Source: Bombyx mori (taxonomy: Eukaryota > Arthropoda > Insecta > Lepidoptera > Bombycidae). Taken from it: a stretch of 64,000 nt of DNA. Shown here one piece after another: positions 35,001 through 40,929 of this stretch (within the stretch, counting starts at the first letter, position 1; each line of letters opens with the position of its first letter). A model generated the notes under the pieces. That model was not told where the DNA came from, made no database searches, and saw nothing but the letters and a program-made list of their open reading frames with translations. The stretch lies in assembly GCF_030269925.1 (NCBI RefSeq), contig NC_085129.1, forward strand, positions 18,219,501 to 18,283,500. Reading direction: 5' to 3'. A program made the position numbers and the translations under genes.

Positions 35001-38000
35001 GCTGAGTTAGGAAATTTAATATATTTAATGACTAGAGTAGTTGGTGACAGTGTGATACATGTTTACGTAGTCCAAACTAATTTCGTCAATATAACCTAAA
35101 GTTATTGCTGCGGTTAAACGTGGAGACATCGTGCATTTTCTTATCAGCTTTAAATAAAATACTATTTGTGATTTTGTAGTGCTTACAGTTCTTTCTTCCT
35201 TTTTTATTTCTCTATCTTATTCTAATAACTTTCAGCACCTTTTTTAAAAATGTACCCGGTTGCTACTGTAGCGCCACCCTTATTTAGCAAATTTTAACGG
35301 ACCCTTTTTCACTCACAGAGACGGTTCTCCTTACCTCTACCCTCCATATCAAGAACACAGACCATTGATCCACTAGATTCTGTGCTACTAAAATTCTTCT
35401 CTACCCACATTATTGATTTGAAACTCTCATTAGACGTCGTCGCGTCGATCGAGGCCATCGAGATAGACCGTTTTTTATGTACTAAATTTAAAATCGAATC
35501 ATTCTTTCCAGAACATTCCGGATTCCCGTGGGCCATAGTTGAGATAGTCGGTGTCACCTTCGGAGCTATAGTGCTGATACTCATCACCGCAATCGTCGCA
35601 TACAAGATAATGAAAAAACAAATACTCAACAAGGTAGTTCAAGTCGTCGTCGCCTAAATGATAAGACGTCCGGTGCATTCGTAGGTAGCGACGCAACGGT
35701 TTCCGAATCCCGCAGGCGGGTACCAAATTTTCTAATGAAAAGCGTGTATCAACAATAATCAAAACTATTCGTTATTTGCACCTGTACCATATTTTAGTTT
35801 TACCCTACGCTTCGTTTCTTCGTTTGACCGCGCGTAGTTTTGGAAGTGAAGCTTCTTTAGAATCGTTGGGTGTGATTTCAAACTCGATGAAACGAAAAAA
35901 TGAAACGTCAAGTTAAAATATCAATTCACAGAGGGCGCTACCTCATACTATAAAAGATAATTTACAATTATTCCTATTTAGTTTGTTATCAACAGATGTC
36001 GCTGCACGTAAATTCAACAACTCCTGAATCGCGATAACGAGATGTTACACAGTTGATAGATGTTCTCGTATTTCTCTAATTAAATCATGCTTACCTGGCG
36101 TAAAGACACCGTGATTATGCAAGCGATTCCCCCAGGGTGAGGCCGCTCTATTGCACTGCGGAGTGGTTGGTGGTAGCGATGTGGACTATTGTGAGCCGAT
36201 TACAATTTCTGGCTCCGGTCTATTACCGATCTGTTTCTCAAAAAACCGGTTTTTTAGGTATTTTTAGGTTTTTGTCATAAAAGCTAAATAATCAATAAAT
36301 AAAAAAAAAATGTGCAAACGAAGAGTTTTCTTCATACAATTAATAGGGTGAGCATATTTTATATAGGTAGTCTTAATGATCATATTTATATTATCCAATA
36401 ATAAAAAGCTTTTTATATTTGATTTAATACCATTGTATTTTTTCGAAGTAGGATTTTCTCATATTTTACATGGTAATTGTACTGTAGTTTTAAATGTAAT
36501 GCACGGCAATTTGAGTCTGAAACACGCTATTTTTTTATCTAGCAGCACGGTACTACTTTGTATATTTGGTCTGGTAGCACTGGTGTGAACTGTGAATGTA
36601 ACGCGTATGTACTTAAAAACCCGATATTCTTAAATAAAAACCGGTGTTTATCGGTATCGGTAAAAACCGGTTTTTCTCCGGTTTTCTTCGAACCGGTTCG
36701 CATCCCTAGTTGGTGGTTGACCCTTGCGATTATTCTTATTTTTTATAAGTTTCACTTCTACCGTGTGACTTGCACACAACAACACTTTTTTTTTTTTAAG
36801 GCGTCTGCAGATGACCTGGATTACGGATTGAAGAAGGAATTCTGAAAAATAAGTCTCAACAGCTGGTATCCGGAATTAATACGCGCGTTCGATTCGCAGA
36901 AACGTTGCCCGGACCTCACGTACGAACCGCTTCCTGATCACGGGACATCGAACGCCACCCCGTTCCCAAGGGAAGTCGAAGAATACATGCAGGCGAGAGA
37001 CTATGTCGAAATTCCCTCGTCTGCAACGCCGGCGGATACGCCGCTGTACTCAACCGTCGTGCCGAAGCGTGACAGACAAAACAATGGTAAGAAATAAAAC
37101 GTTGCCTATTACCAGGGACCTCTGGTTTTTTTTCCTGTCTATGCCGATAGCCTTGAGAGGCTATCATGTAGGTGACTTCGCGGGGCTTAAACCGGAGTGT
37201 TTGCTAACACTGGCCCTAACAAGAGCAGTACTTCGCAGAATCTACCACAGGTACGGAAACGCGATCCACTGAGAAGATCCGGCGAGAAACTCAGTGGGCT
37301 GTGTCTGTGGGTTAATTTACTCACCGAGCCCTTCGTCGCAAGTGACGGGTTCGACGAGGACGGTGATCGGTGCTCGAGGTACCTAAAAGCACCGTGTTCA
37401 GGGCGACGTCGACTATTTACCATTCGGTCTACAGGATCGGGTGTGTAATTCCCAGCGGCCACGACAAGAGGGTTCTCATGTCGTGCCGCCTTTTCAAGGT
37501 GGCGCAATGATGCCGACTGTAGATACTTACTGACCCAGTCAAGCTCCAGGTCATCATGAAAATCCACGTTCCTTAGGAACCATAAGGGCCTCTGAATAAT
37601 TCGCTTTTGAACAGGACGCACAAATACAGTATAGAAGATTTTTATTTGCGCGGTGCGTGTTCCGTAAATATGCGGCGGATACATTGTGCTTAGTGTGAGT
37701 TTTTTAACGTTTTCGCTAGCATAAAAGTTAACTCAAATTTATATGGAGTTTGAACAACGCCCCTAGCAGCAAACGTAGGCAAGATAATACACTCAGATTG
37801 TCCTCCTTACTTCTACCCTCCATAGACTATATGCAATCTTATCTTGAAAATATTGTTAGCGAAATTCAGGCATCCGTCAAATATCTATGATAGCTGCCAC
37901 CCTTTTCTTCAATTCATAAGCACACCGATTCTATTGTTTTATTAAATGTCAATAAATTGACAGAAAAAAAACAGTGTTCAATTTATGAGTGATAAGTATT

Positions 38001-40615
38001 AATTAAACTATGGGTGTTAATAAAAAAAAATGTTCATCTCGGGACGCCCGACAGAAGTGATAATTGAAACTAATCTAAGTTGAACTATTCTATATTGAAG
38101 TTGTTTAACTTGAGAAAAACTTAGGTTAGGTATTACTTAAATGTTGTCTATTAATATGATAATGTAAGGAGAATTGTAACGTAAATTGAAAATATACATA
38201 TATATAAATAAATAGCTTGGAGTTACATACATACGTTCTCAGTACCGCTGCCGTGTGCGTGAGAGAAAGAGAAGTCGGACAGATAGCAGGACCGGATTTA
38301 GAGGTCTGAAGGCCTCAGGGCAACAGAGGAGCGAAAGCTCCCTAGCCCCAAATTGTTTTCCAAATAAAATGAACAAATTTTTTCAGTCGAGTTTTACAGT
38401 ACCTGTATCATTTATTGTGAAACCACGTAGGTTCTCTTAGTATTTAACAATCATACATAAATATAATCGGAGACTAGAATTATCTGAAATAAGTAAAACA
38501 GAAAAAAAAGAATATCGAAGAAGGAAAAGATGTTTACTAGTGTTCACTTGTCGGAATTTGAAAGATTTGTTTTCGAAAAACCTTGGCCCCGCTTGCTCTC
38601 CCCTAAATCCGGCCCTGCAGACTGGCGCAGTAACGCGTTACGTAACGGCACGGCTTACCCTCCCTTGACGAGTTATCACTTTAAACATTTTGAGGGTAGT
38701 CTGCTGTTGAAATGTCGAGGAATTACACTAGGGTCTGGTTTACTGGTGGTAGGACTCCTTGTGAGTCCGCACGGGTAGGTACCACCACCCTGCCTATTTC
38801 TACCGCGAAGCAGTAATGCGTTTCGATTTGAAGGGTAGGGCAGCCGTTGTAACTACCTAGTCAGGTCATAAATTCTGTCACATGTTTAATGTAAAATAAT
38901 TGAAACAAGTTTATTCATTATGTAACCATCCATATACCAAAATGAACTTAACAAAACATAGATTCTTATGACACTAAAGTTTATTCAAAACGATCTCCGT
39001 GATTTTGAATACAGGCCTTCAATCTGCGCGGCCAGTCGTCTATCGCAGCACGAACGAGGTCCATGTCAATATCGGCGGCTGCCTTAATCAAGGATGTCTT
39101 GAGTGACTCCAAATTGGGATGAGGCTTTGAGCACGCCTTTTCCTCCAAGTGTTGCCATATCTTGTAATCTAACGGATTCAAATCTGGACTGGAGGAGGGC
39201 CAGTCTTCGTGCCGGATGAAGTCGATTTCACGCGCCGCCAGCCAGTCTTGTGTGCTCTTCGCTCTATGAGCTGGCGCCGAATCTTGTTGGAATACCGAGT
39301 GCCTGTTATTGAACATGGTATGAGAAACAGGTTCCACAAGGTTCGTCAGGACTGTATTTTGGTACACAACTGCATTCGTTTTTACACCTTTCTCACAAAA
39401 ATGTACCTCTGTTAAGCCCCAATAAGAAACTCCCAACCGTACCATGAGCGAGGATGGAAAATGACCTCGTTGGACACGCGGAATACGGTTGCTCGCTTCT
39501 TCACTACTGTGTGCGTACACCTTATCATTTTGTTTGTTGTAGCTCTCTTCTACGGTAAAAATTTTTTCATCCGAAAAAAGAATTTTGCCCGATATTATTT
39601 TCCCGCGTACCGTTTCAACAAAGCGCGGCATCTCTTCAGTCTCAGGTCCATTAGACGAGCATTCAAACGATGTCCTGTTTTTCTTCGATATGCCCGAAAC
39701 CCTAAGTTTTCATTTAACACCCTTTTCACCGTGGTTCTGCTTAACCCCATCTGAAGGGCCAACAGTTTCTGCTTACGTTTGGGATTTCTTTGAATTCGCG
39801 CCTTCACAGCTTTTATCACTGCTGGAGACCTAACAGACTGAGGGCGACCACTTCTTGACCTGTCATCTACACTAGAGTCTTCATTGTATCGTTTGATGGT
39901 ACGATAAACAAATCTTTTGGTTATATTCAAATTTTTCAGTATGTTAAAAATTTGAATTGACGCGTAACCGCAACGATGCAACGCAATAACTGCAACACGG
40001 TCTTCTTTAAGCGTCCACTCCATATTTAAAAATGAGTAAAATTCTAAAAGTATACATTTTTATTTTCATGAACAATTCGAAATTCGAATTCAATAAACTT
40101 TTTTGTGGCCAGCATTCTAAAAGAAAAGTTTTTACTGTGTGACAATACTTATGACCTGACTAGGTATACTACTCGTAAGACCTTAGAACTTATATCTCAA
40201 GATGGGTGGCGCATTAGCGTTGTAGATGTCTATGGGCTCCAATAATCACTTAACACCAGGTGGGCTGCGAGCTCGTCCACCCATCTAAGCAATAAAAAAT
40301 AAAAAAATCGTTCGTAAGTGTGTTTGAAATCGCTTCTTCACTAGCCGCACTTACTCTATGTTTGTATACATCTTTGTTACAGATAATAAACCACAAGAGT
40401 CCGTTCCTGATTCGAGCAACGAGTACGCTAATGATGCAAGCAGTTGCCAATACGATTACCCGACTATAGGCAGCGTAGGGCTGACGAAAGTTCAGAACAT
40501 AGAGTGTACGAACGTCCTCAAAGACAAGGACAATACGTACAAACGTCTAAAGGAAGATACAGATTACGTGGAGCCCTGTTACACGGAAATAAGTAATTCG
40601 TATGTGAATACGTAG
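13602..40615 (+). CDS. Single-pass receptor-like protein with an ITAM-type cytoplasmic tail (nine exons, in-frame TGA)
   Basis: Exons: 13602-13713, 16569-16707, 23725-23812, 27354-27456, 31183-31350, 33121-33285, 35512-35633, 36801-37086 and 40383-40615. All GT/AG junctions keep phase, giving 471 amino-acid positions plus stop, with TGA at codon 314. Features: signal peptide 1-16 (LFYFMFLFFGSF core); ectodomain about 20-262 with seven Cys and N-glycosylation sites at N89, N113 and N174; membrane span about 264-288; then a tail with YEPL (340), YVEI (367), YSTV (382), YPTI (420), YKRL (447) and YTEI (461). The last two are ten residues apart, as in an ITAM, which in other animals recruits Syk/Shark-type SH2 kinases after Src-family phosphorylation. 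Exons 5 and 6 are phase 1-1, as often seen for Ig-like domains, but no domain is certain. I recognise no named orthologue. Without read-through the product is 313 residues and lacks all signalling motifs except the Y307 region. Confidence 0.7.
14480..14615 (+). repeat. Partial palindromic MITE
   Basis: AAAAGTTAACCCAGTTTTGT and GGAACAGCGCCCCTAACGGC, then GAACGTTAAAAAACTCGCAC. Same family as the complete copy at 54685-54857. Confidence 0.65.
14690..15513. mobile_element. hAT-type MITE carrying an RTE insertion
   Basis: Inverted ends TATGGAGGGTAGAGGTAAGG and its complement at the right end. Flanking 8-bp near-duplications are AGCGCGGC and AACGCGGC. The same element, uninterrupted, is at 34836-35349. 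8-bp duplications point to hAT-type mobilisation. Confidence 0.75.
14901..15199 (+). mobile_element. 5'-truncated RTE LINE inside the MITE
   Basis: Encodes the last part of an RTE ORF (LRSARLGWYGYVLRRNENEV, then GRGRPKKKWMDCVKDDM, ending TCCADPR and a stop), followed by a GAT-rich 3' end. Flanked by AAGAAAA at 14894-14900 and 15200-15206. The uninterrupted MITE copy confirms the target site. Confidence 0.8.
15514..16560. other. Intronic, AT-rich, no gene; one GGC-rich patch
   Basis: Intron 1 of the receptor gene. It holds AT-rich DNA and a GGC/GGT-rich run at about 16425-16495. A short minus-strand frame near 15840-15970 has no recognisable family. Confidence 0.45.
16810..17170 (-). mobile_element. 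BMC1-like LINE 3' fragment
   Basis: Family 3' end beginning TTCCTACCTACGCTGGGTAG, through GATCGGAATCGCGACCCACT and CGACGGGTTCGACGAGAACG, into the coding end near 17100-17170. It lies about 100 bp after the exon 2 donor. Confidence 0.8.
17582..18673. mobile_element. hAT-type non-autonomous element with an internal 81-bp tandem array
   Basis: Ends TAGGAGTGGGTGATAT and, inverted, ATATTACCCACTCCTA. The 8-bp duplication CTACTGAC lies at 17574-17581 and 18674-18681. Three tandem units with an exact 81-bp period are marked by GCTCGATGTGATGCGCATCG at 17701, 17782 and 17863. No transposase. The body is rich in CGATAT/ATATCG palindromes. Confidence 0.8.
18682..19140. other. Intronic, nothing recognised
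   Basis: Intron 2 of the receptor gene; mixed-composition DNA with a weak Bm1-like patch near 18770-18840 (TTAAGCGGTCACTGCAGCCT, then CCACCCACCTTGA). Confidence 0.4.
19150..19812 (+). pseudogene. Jockey-clade (BMC1-like) reverse transcriptase fragment
   Basis: 157 codons of RT: EQFGFRAKHSCIQQVYRLTE, FFDIAKALDKVWH, GVPQGSALSPLLFSLYINDI. The next block should carry the catalytic FADD, but a deletion near 19617-19630 replaces it and shifts the frame. The following sequence (KWRIDINPTKSTAVLFKRG in another frame) shows the reading continues out of phase. Dead fragment without 5' or 3' ends. Confidence 0.8.
19813..19926 (+). repeat. Short dispersed repeat of about 115 bp
   Basis: CTCATTACAATACGACCGACG through TTAGCATTCATTTTTT. 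The inverted counterpart is at 31671-31775. Confidence 0.6.
20370..22461 (-). pseudogene. DD34D mariner transposase remnant, split by an LINE
   Basis: N-terminal part 22461-22373 (MNESNEEIRYILKFYYKKGK, then VAKKICDAYG). After the inserted LINE it continues at about 21251-20440 with the HTH linker, ITGDEKWITYDKNVRKRSWS (first Asp), HHDNARPHTS (second Asp) and HPQYSPDLTPSD (third Asp). There are 34 residues between the second and third Asp, the mariner DD34D signature. The C-terminus after PSD is scrambled and there are internal frame changes, so it is inactive. Confidence 0.8.
21265..22359 (+). mobile_element. R1-like LINE 3' part inserted in the mariner
   Basis: Flanked by GTCCATAAGCATC at 21252-21264 and 22360-22372, with poly(A) just before the right copy. 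It encodes the end of an R1-clade ORF2: a zinc knuckle (CHHCGCDLDTAEHTLVAC, 21603-21656) and a C-terminus RRRRAGAREADLTQALTL ending at 21890. It then has about 460 nt of 3' UTR. The 5' part is missing. GC content is far above the surroundings. Confidence 0.85.
22775..22845. repeat. Transposon end-like sequence
   Basis: CAGTGGGGCCCCATTTTTTA, then CCTAGCTACGCCACTGC. The AGTGGCGTAGCTAGG complement is a frequent DNA-transposon terminus. The other end is not identified. Confidence 0.35.
22880..23400. repeat. (AAT)n microsatellites flanking a LINE coding fragment
   Basis: AAT/ATA runs at 22885-23025 and 23345-23390 are preceded by the same segment, TTTTTTAAAAAATATTATGT, at about 22937 and 23318. 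The duplicated AT-rich context brackets the fragment at 23040-23300. Confidence 0.6.
23046..23231 (+). pseudogene. LINE ORF2 C-terminal fragment
   Basis: 61 codons: STIIVPIVVSVHGLIAKSFD and LIQKAVILDTARIVRRFLTL. This resembles the IPIVVG..G.I.K.....L......QKAVLL...RIVR..L segment found at the end of some non-LTR retrotransposon proteins that continue after the RT. Clade not certain. Confidence 0.45.
23490..23609. repeat. 60-bp perfect tandem duplication
   Basis: TTTGTATTCATGTCTATGAT through ATCTAATTTAACTTT occurs twice with a 60-bp period, about 115 bp upstream of exon 3. Confidence 0.85.
23845..24150 (-). mobile_element. Helitron (CTAG end), minus copy
   Basis: Plus strand begins CTAGCGACCCGCCCTCGCTT, the complement of the 3' hairpin end GCGGGTCGCTAG. 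It reaches the 5' region (complement of TTGGAGTGTC...) at about 24150. It starts 32 bp after the exon 3 donor. Confidence 0.7.
24151..24476 (+). mobile_element. Helitron (same family), plus copy, interrupted
   Basis: CATACATATAAATAAAATTG start, then TCCGGCTAATCTCTGGAACG and GGACCGATTTTGACGGGACT. It breaks at about 24476. A matching 3' end lies at 27286-27323 (GAAGCGAAGCGAGGGCGGGT ending CTAA), so about 2.8 kb, including the mariner copy, may be inserted in it. Confidence 0.6.
24477..25136. other. AT-rich DNA between Helitron and mariner
   Basis: Intron 3 of the receptor gene. Very AT-rich; no frame or known repeat seen. Confidence 0.4.
25241..25776 (+). mobile_element. 5'-truncated BMC1-like LINE inside mariner copy 1
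   Basis: Flanked by AACAAAACAT at 25231-25240 and 25777-25786. Encodes the end of the RT protein (FQRNVDLHDDLELDPVSIYS-like) then the family 3' UTR. Mariner copy 2 lacks it, which proves the target site. Confidence 0.9.
25808..26848 (-). CDS. DD37D mariner transposase, open frame
   Basis: 346 residues from the ATG at 26848 (MEWTLKEDR). Upstream codons are open but unlike the family. Two helix-turn-helix regions lie at about 12-45 and 84-108. The catalytic Asp residues are D151 (FSDEKIF), D247 (QQDSAPAH) and D285 (NPLD), with 37 residues between the last two: the DD37D signature. The WVPHEL/YSPDL motifs of DD34D mariners are replaced by SSSPDLNPLD. All catalytic residues are present and no stop interrupts, so it could encode an active enzyme that cuts and pastes the element at TA sites. 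The frame stops 22 nt after the LINE target duplication, so the insertion does not touch it. Confidence 0.85.
   Translation of the reverse strand: MEWTLKEDRVAVIALHRCGYAPIKIFNILKNLNITKRFVYRTFKRYNEDSSVDDRSRSGRPRSVRTPAVIKAVKARIQRNPKRKQKLLALQMGLSRTTVKRVLNEDLGLRAYRRKTGHRLNARLMDLRLKRCRALLKRYAGRKYREILFSDEKIFTVEESYNKQNDKVYAHSSEEASNRIPRVRRGHFPSSLMVWLGVSYWGLTEVHFCEKGVKTNAVVYQNTVLTNLVEPVSHTMFNNRHWVFQQDSAPAHRAKSTQDWLAAREIDFIRHEDWPSSSPDLNPLDYKIWQHLEEKACSKPHPNLESLKTSLIKAAADIDMDLVRAAIDDWPRRLKACIQNHGGHFE
26991..27274 (+). mobile_element. Helitron (GCCGGGTCAGCTAA end)
   Basis: AGGAATTGCTGTTCGTTAGT, CTCGAGAACGGCTGGACCGA and a 3' end CTGCCGGGTCAGCTAA. The complement is at 55946-56235. The mariner copy appears to have landed near its 5' end. 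Confidence 0.65.
27286..27323 (+). repeat. Helitron 3' end
   Basis: CCGAAGCGAAGCGAGGGCGG through GTCGCTAA with a T following, the CTRR-type terminus. It lies 31 bp upstream of exon 4. Confidence 0.65.
27523..28250 (-). mobile_element. 5'-truncated RTE LINE with open C-terminal frame
   Basis: A 238-codon minus-strand frame (28242-27526) encodes the end of an RTE RT protein: GMNLDKTKVMFND, EYTYLGQIIQL, VLPVMTYGAETWTL, RPRTGKRSVGRPPARWTDDL and a stop, then a CATCATCAGCCTG-type 3' end. Possible target duplication TTATAAT on both sides. It carries the thumb and C-terminus only, no palm, so no enzyme is encoded. Confidence 0.8.
28285..28600 (+). mobile_element. BMC1-like LINE 3' fragment, diverged subfamily
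   Basis: GGATGCGACGGGGCAACGCA, CTCGGTGCTTGTAAGACCCT, GAGTTTCTCGCCGGATCTTC. The sequence groups with the fragments at 55441-55625 and 62675-62865 rather than with the main family. Confidence 0.7.
28612..28858 (-). mobile_element. BMC1-like LINE 3' fragment
   Basis: TATCCTACCTAAGCTGATGG, then GCAGAATCTACCACCGGCTC and CAAGCGACGGGTTCGACGAG. Opposite orientation to its neighbour. Confidence 0.75.
29183..29402 (-). repeat. Bm1 SINE 3' half
   Basis: GAGCTCACAGCCCACCTGGT through GAGGTCATACTACCAGTAAT, in reverse orientation. Confidence 0.85.
29411..29598 (+). mobile_element. Short Helitron (CTAG end)
   Basis: TC start (TCTATACATATAAATAAAAT) after A, and 3' end GCGAGGGCGGGTCGCTAG before T. 188 bp, so internally deleted compared with 42892-43236. 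Confidence 0.75.
29781..30267. other. Intronic AT-rich DNA
   Basis: Intron 4 of the receptor gene; no gene. Repeated CCCC/AAAA tracts around 29885-29960 and 30595-30670 may be one further repeat split by a Bm1 copy. Confidence 0.4.
30268..30515 (-). repeat. Bm1 SINE 3' half
   Basis: TTTTTTTTTTATTGCTCACA start, then the complement of the Bm1 body to GAGGTCCTACCACCATTGA. Confidence 0.85.
31390..31505 (-). repeat. Bm1 SINE 3' fragment
   Basis: Poly(T) then ATTGCTTAGGTGGGTGGACG to CGCCACCCATCTTGA. It lies 40 bp after exon 5. Confidence 0.85.
31671..31775 (-). repeat. Short dispersed repeat, inverted counterpart of 19813-19926
   Basis: AAAAAATGAATGCTAATAAC through GTTACGTCGGTCGTATTGTA and ATGAG. 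Confidence 0.6.
31915..32169 (+). repeat. Dispersed repeat shared with 38050-38690
   Basis: TTAAACTAATCTAAGTTGAAC, GACGCCAGACATACTGGCGC, CGTAACGCGTTACGTAACG. The second copy is longer and interrupted. Confidence 0.55.
32170..32559 (+). mobile_element. Helitron (GGGTCAGCTAG end), complete
   Basis: Begins TCTAATATATAAAATTCTCG and ends TTTGCCGGGTCAGCTAG followed by T. No coding sequence; a non-autonomous Helitron of about 390 bp. Confidence 0.75.
32735..33050 (+). mobile_element. CR1/Jockey-like LINE 3' end with coding tail
   Basis: The frame ends the ORF2 with RFQRSFLPRTIRLWNELPST, YYKRGLWRVL and a stop at about 32993. The SFLPRTIRLWNELP block is common at the C-terminus of CR1-like and Jockey-like proteins. 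The 3' UTR CATCAGGTGGGCCGTATGCT and poly(A) match 5025-5155. Confidence 0.7.
33300..33478. other. AT-rich intron DNA
   Basis: Follows the exon 6 donor; AAT-rich, nothing recognised. Confidence 0.4.
33479..33630 (-). mobile_element. Helitron 3' part (GACTACTGCGGG type), truncated
   Basis: Complement of CTAG end then CGAAATTCGACTATAATTAA. The family is complete at 56789-57201. Its 5' portion is missing here. Confidence 0.6.
33650..34080 (-). repeat. Unclassified GGCGGGAAC/(ATTTC)n dispersed repeat
   Basis: Complement of the unit at 40632-40920: GAAATGAAATGAAATGAAGA, TCAGTGGACTTTTTGG, and GTTCCCGCCAAAAAAT at the right end. Confidence 0.65.
34230..34455 (-). repeat. Bm1 SINE 3' half
   Basis: CTCACGGCCCACCTGAAGTG through AGAGGTCCTACCACCGG, with small deletions. 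Confidence 0.85.
34836..35349. mobile_element. hAT-type MITE, complete copy
   Basis: 514 bp with ends TATGGAGAGTAGAGGTAAGG and, inverted, CCTTACCTCTACCCTCCATA. Perfect 8-bp duplication TCAAGAAC at 34828-34835 and 35350-35357. Same family as 14690-15513. Further ends occur at about 37805-37825 and 55250. Confidence 0.85.
35512..35633 (+). CDS. Exon 7 of the ITAM-type receptor: transmembrane segment
   Basis: Acceptor TTCTTTCCAG, donor AAG|GTAGTT. It encodes residues 259-299: a short juxtamembrane stretch, about 25 hydrophobic residues (WAIVEIVGVTFGAIVLILIT and onward) and a positively charged stop-transfer KIMKKQ. The intron immediately downstream begins with a Bm1 SINE head. Confidence 0.75.
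35637..35757 (+). repeat. Bm1 SINE tRNA-like head only
   Basis: GTCGTCGCCTAAATGATAAG, then the B-box-like TTCCGAATCCCGCAGGCGGG. The Pol III promoter part is present without the SINE body. It directly abuts the exon 7 donor. Confidence 0.75.
36174..36708. mobile_element. hAT-type MITE with CCGGTTTTT repeats
   Basis: Ends TAGCGATGTGGAC and, inverted, TTCGCATCCCTA. 8-bp duplication GTTGGTGG at 36166-36173 and 36709-36716. It ends 92 bp before exon 8 of the receptor gene. Confidence 0.75.
36801..37086 (+). CDS. Exon 8 of the ITAM-type receptor: first half of the tail, with in-frame TGA
   Basis: Acceptor TTTTTTTAAG, donor GGTAAGAA. After 14 codons ending KKEF the frame meets TGA at 36843-36845. 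The same frame then stays open for 80 more codons with protein-like composition (NSWYPELIRAFDSQ, YEPL, DYVEI, LYSTV) and joins exon 9 in phase. No alternative acceptor in the correct phase skips the TGA. Confidence 0.65.
37122..37610 (-). mobile_element. BMC1-like LINE 3' end with coding tail
   Basis: 3' UTR from TTTTTTTTCCTGTCTATGCC; coding end through about 37610 (complement encodes FLRNVDFHDDLELDWVSKYL). It starts 35 bp after the exon 8 donor, in intron 8. Confidence 0.8.
37690..37795 (-). repeat. Palindromic MITE, one arm
   Basis: GTGCTTAGTGTGAGTTTTTT, AAAAGTTAACTCAAATTTAT, AACGCCCCTAGCAGCAAACG. Confidence 0.65.
37830..38049. other. Intronic, nothing recognised
   Basis: AT-rich part of receptor intron 8. 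Confidence 0.35.
38050..38695 (+). repeat. Dispersed repeat (as 31915-32169) interrupted by a terminal-inverted-repeat element
   Basis: Outer parts match 31915-32169. Inside, 38285-38621 has ends GCAGGACCGGATTTAG and, inverted, CTAAATCCGGCCCTGC, a non-autonomous DNA transposon of about 340 bp. Its short target duplication is not clear. Confidence 0.55.
38856..40164 (-). mobile_element. DD37D mariner copy 2, frameshifted
   Basis: Perfect inverted ends CCTAGTCAGG and CCTGACTAGG with TA at 38854-38855 and 40165-40166. 1309 bp, very close to copy 1 apart from its LINE. Confidence 0.9.
38981..40023 (-). pseudogene. Mariner DD37D transposase, broken by a 2-nt insertion
   Basis: N-terminal frame 40023-39595 (142 residues, ends ALLKRYAGK) and C-terminal frame from about 39590 to 38981. 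Compared with copy 1, two extra bases near 39590-39600 (GAATTTTGCCCGA against GAATTTCCCGA) put the DDD domain out of frame. The three Asp codons themselves survive. W195 and W242 of copy 1 are R and S here. Confidence 0.85.
40383..40615 (+). CDS. Exon 9 of the ITAM-type receptor: ITAM and stop
   Basis: Acceptor TCTTTGTTACAG; 77 residues then TAG at 40613-40615. It contains YAND, YDYPTI, YKRL, YVEP, YTEI and a terminal YVNT. YxN contexts (YAN, YVN) resemble Grb2-type SH2 sites. A dispersed repeat begins within 20 bp after the stop, so the 3' UTR is largely repeat-derived. Confidence 0.7.
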
Positions 40616-40631
40616 GGTTGAGTGATTGGGT

Positions 40632-40920
40632 TTTTTGGCGGGAACGCGAGGAGTGAAGTTGTGTGATTTGTTTTATTTTGTCTATTTAGTGTTTCTTTAG
40701 GTTTAAATGTGTAATAACGGTGGTTTATTAACTGTTTAATATCTGTGAAAGTGCACAAATGTGAAACAAAGCCGCTGAACGTAACTTCTCAGGATCCTCC
40801 AAAAAGTCCACTGAAAAAGTCTCAGTAAATGACCACCATTTTACTGAGATTATATTTCATCCCATATCATCTCATTTCATTTCATTTCATTTCATCTCAG
40901 TTGATTAATTTGCGTTTCCT
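40632..40920 (+). repeat. Unclassified GGCGGGAAC/(ATTTC)n dispersed repeat, uninterrupted copy
   Basis: TTTTTTGGCGGGAACGCGAG to GAGATTATATTTCATCCCAT, then CATTTCATTTCATTTC. It starts 16 bp after the receptor stop codon and so probably forms its 3' UTR. Confidence 0.65.
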
Positions 40921-40929
40921 TCGTTTTTT

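Larger units (their letters stand above)
38743..40305 (+). repeat. Bm1 SINE split by mariner copy 2
   Basis: 38743-38855 is the Bm1 middle, ending at GGCAGCCGTTGTAAC-TA. The SINE resumes at 40167 with TACTCGTAAGACCTTAGAAC and ends at the A-rich tail near 40305. The TA of the Bm1 was the mariner target. Confidence 0.85.

Noticed and set aside
35382..35657. 91-codon frame across exon 7 of the receptor
   Set aside because: Its first part is intron and its end reads into a SINE; only 35512-35633 fits the splice phases.
36843..36845. Selenocysteine reading of the in-frame TGA
   Set aside because: Lepidoptera including Bombyx are reported to have lost selenoproteins, and I see no SECIS-like element.
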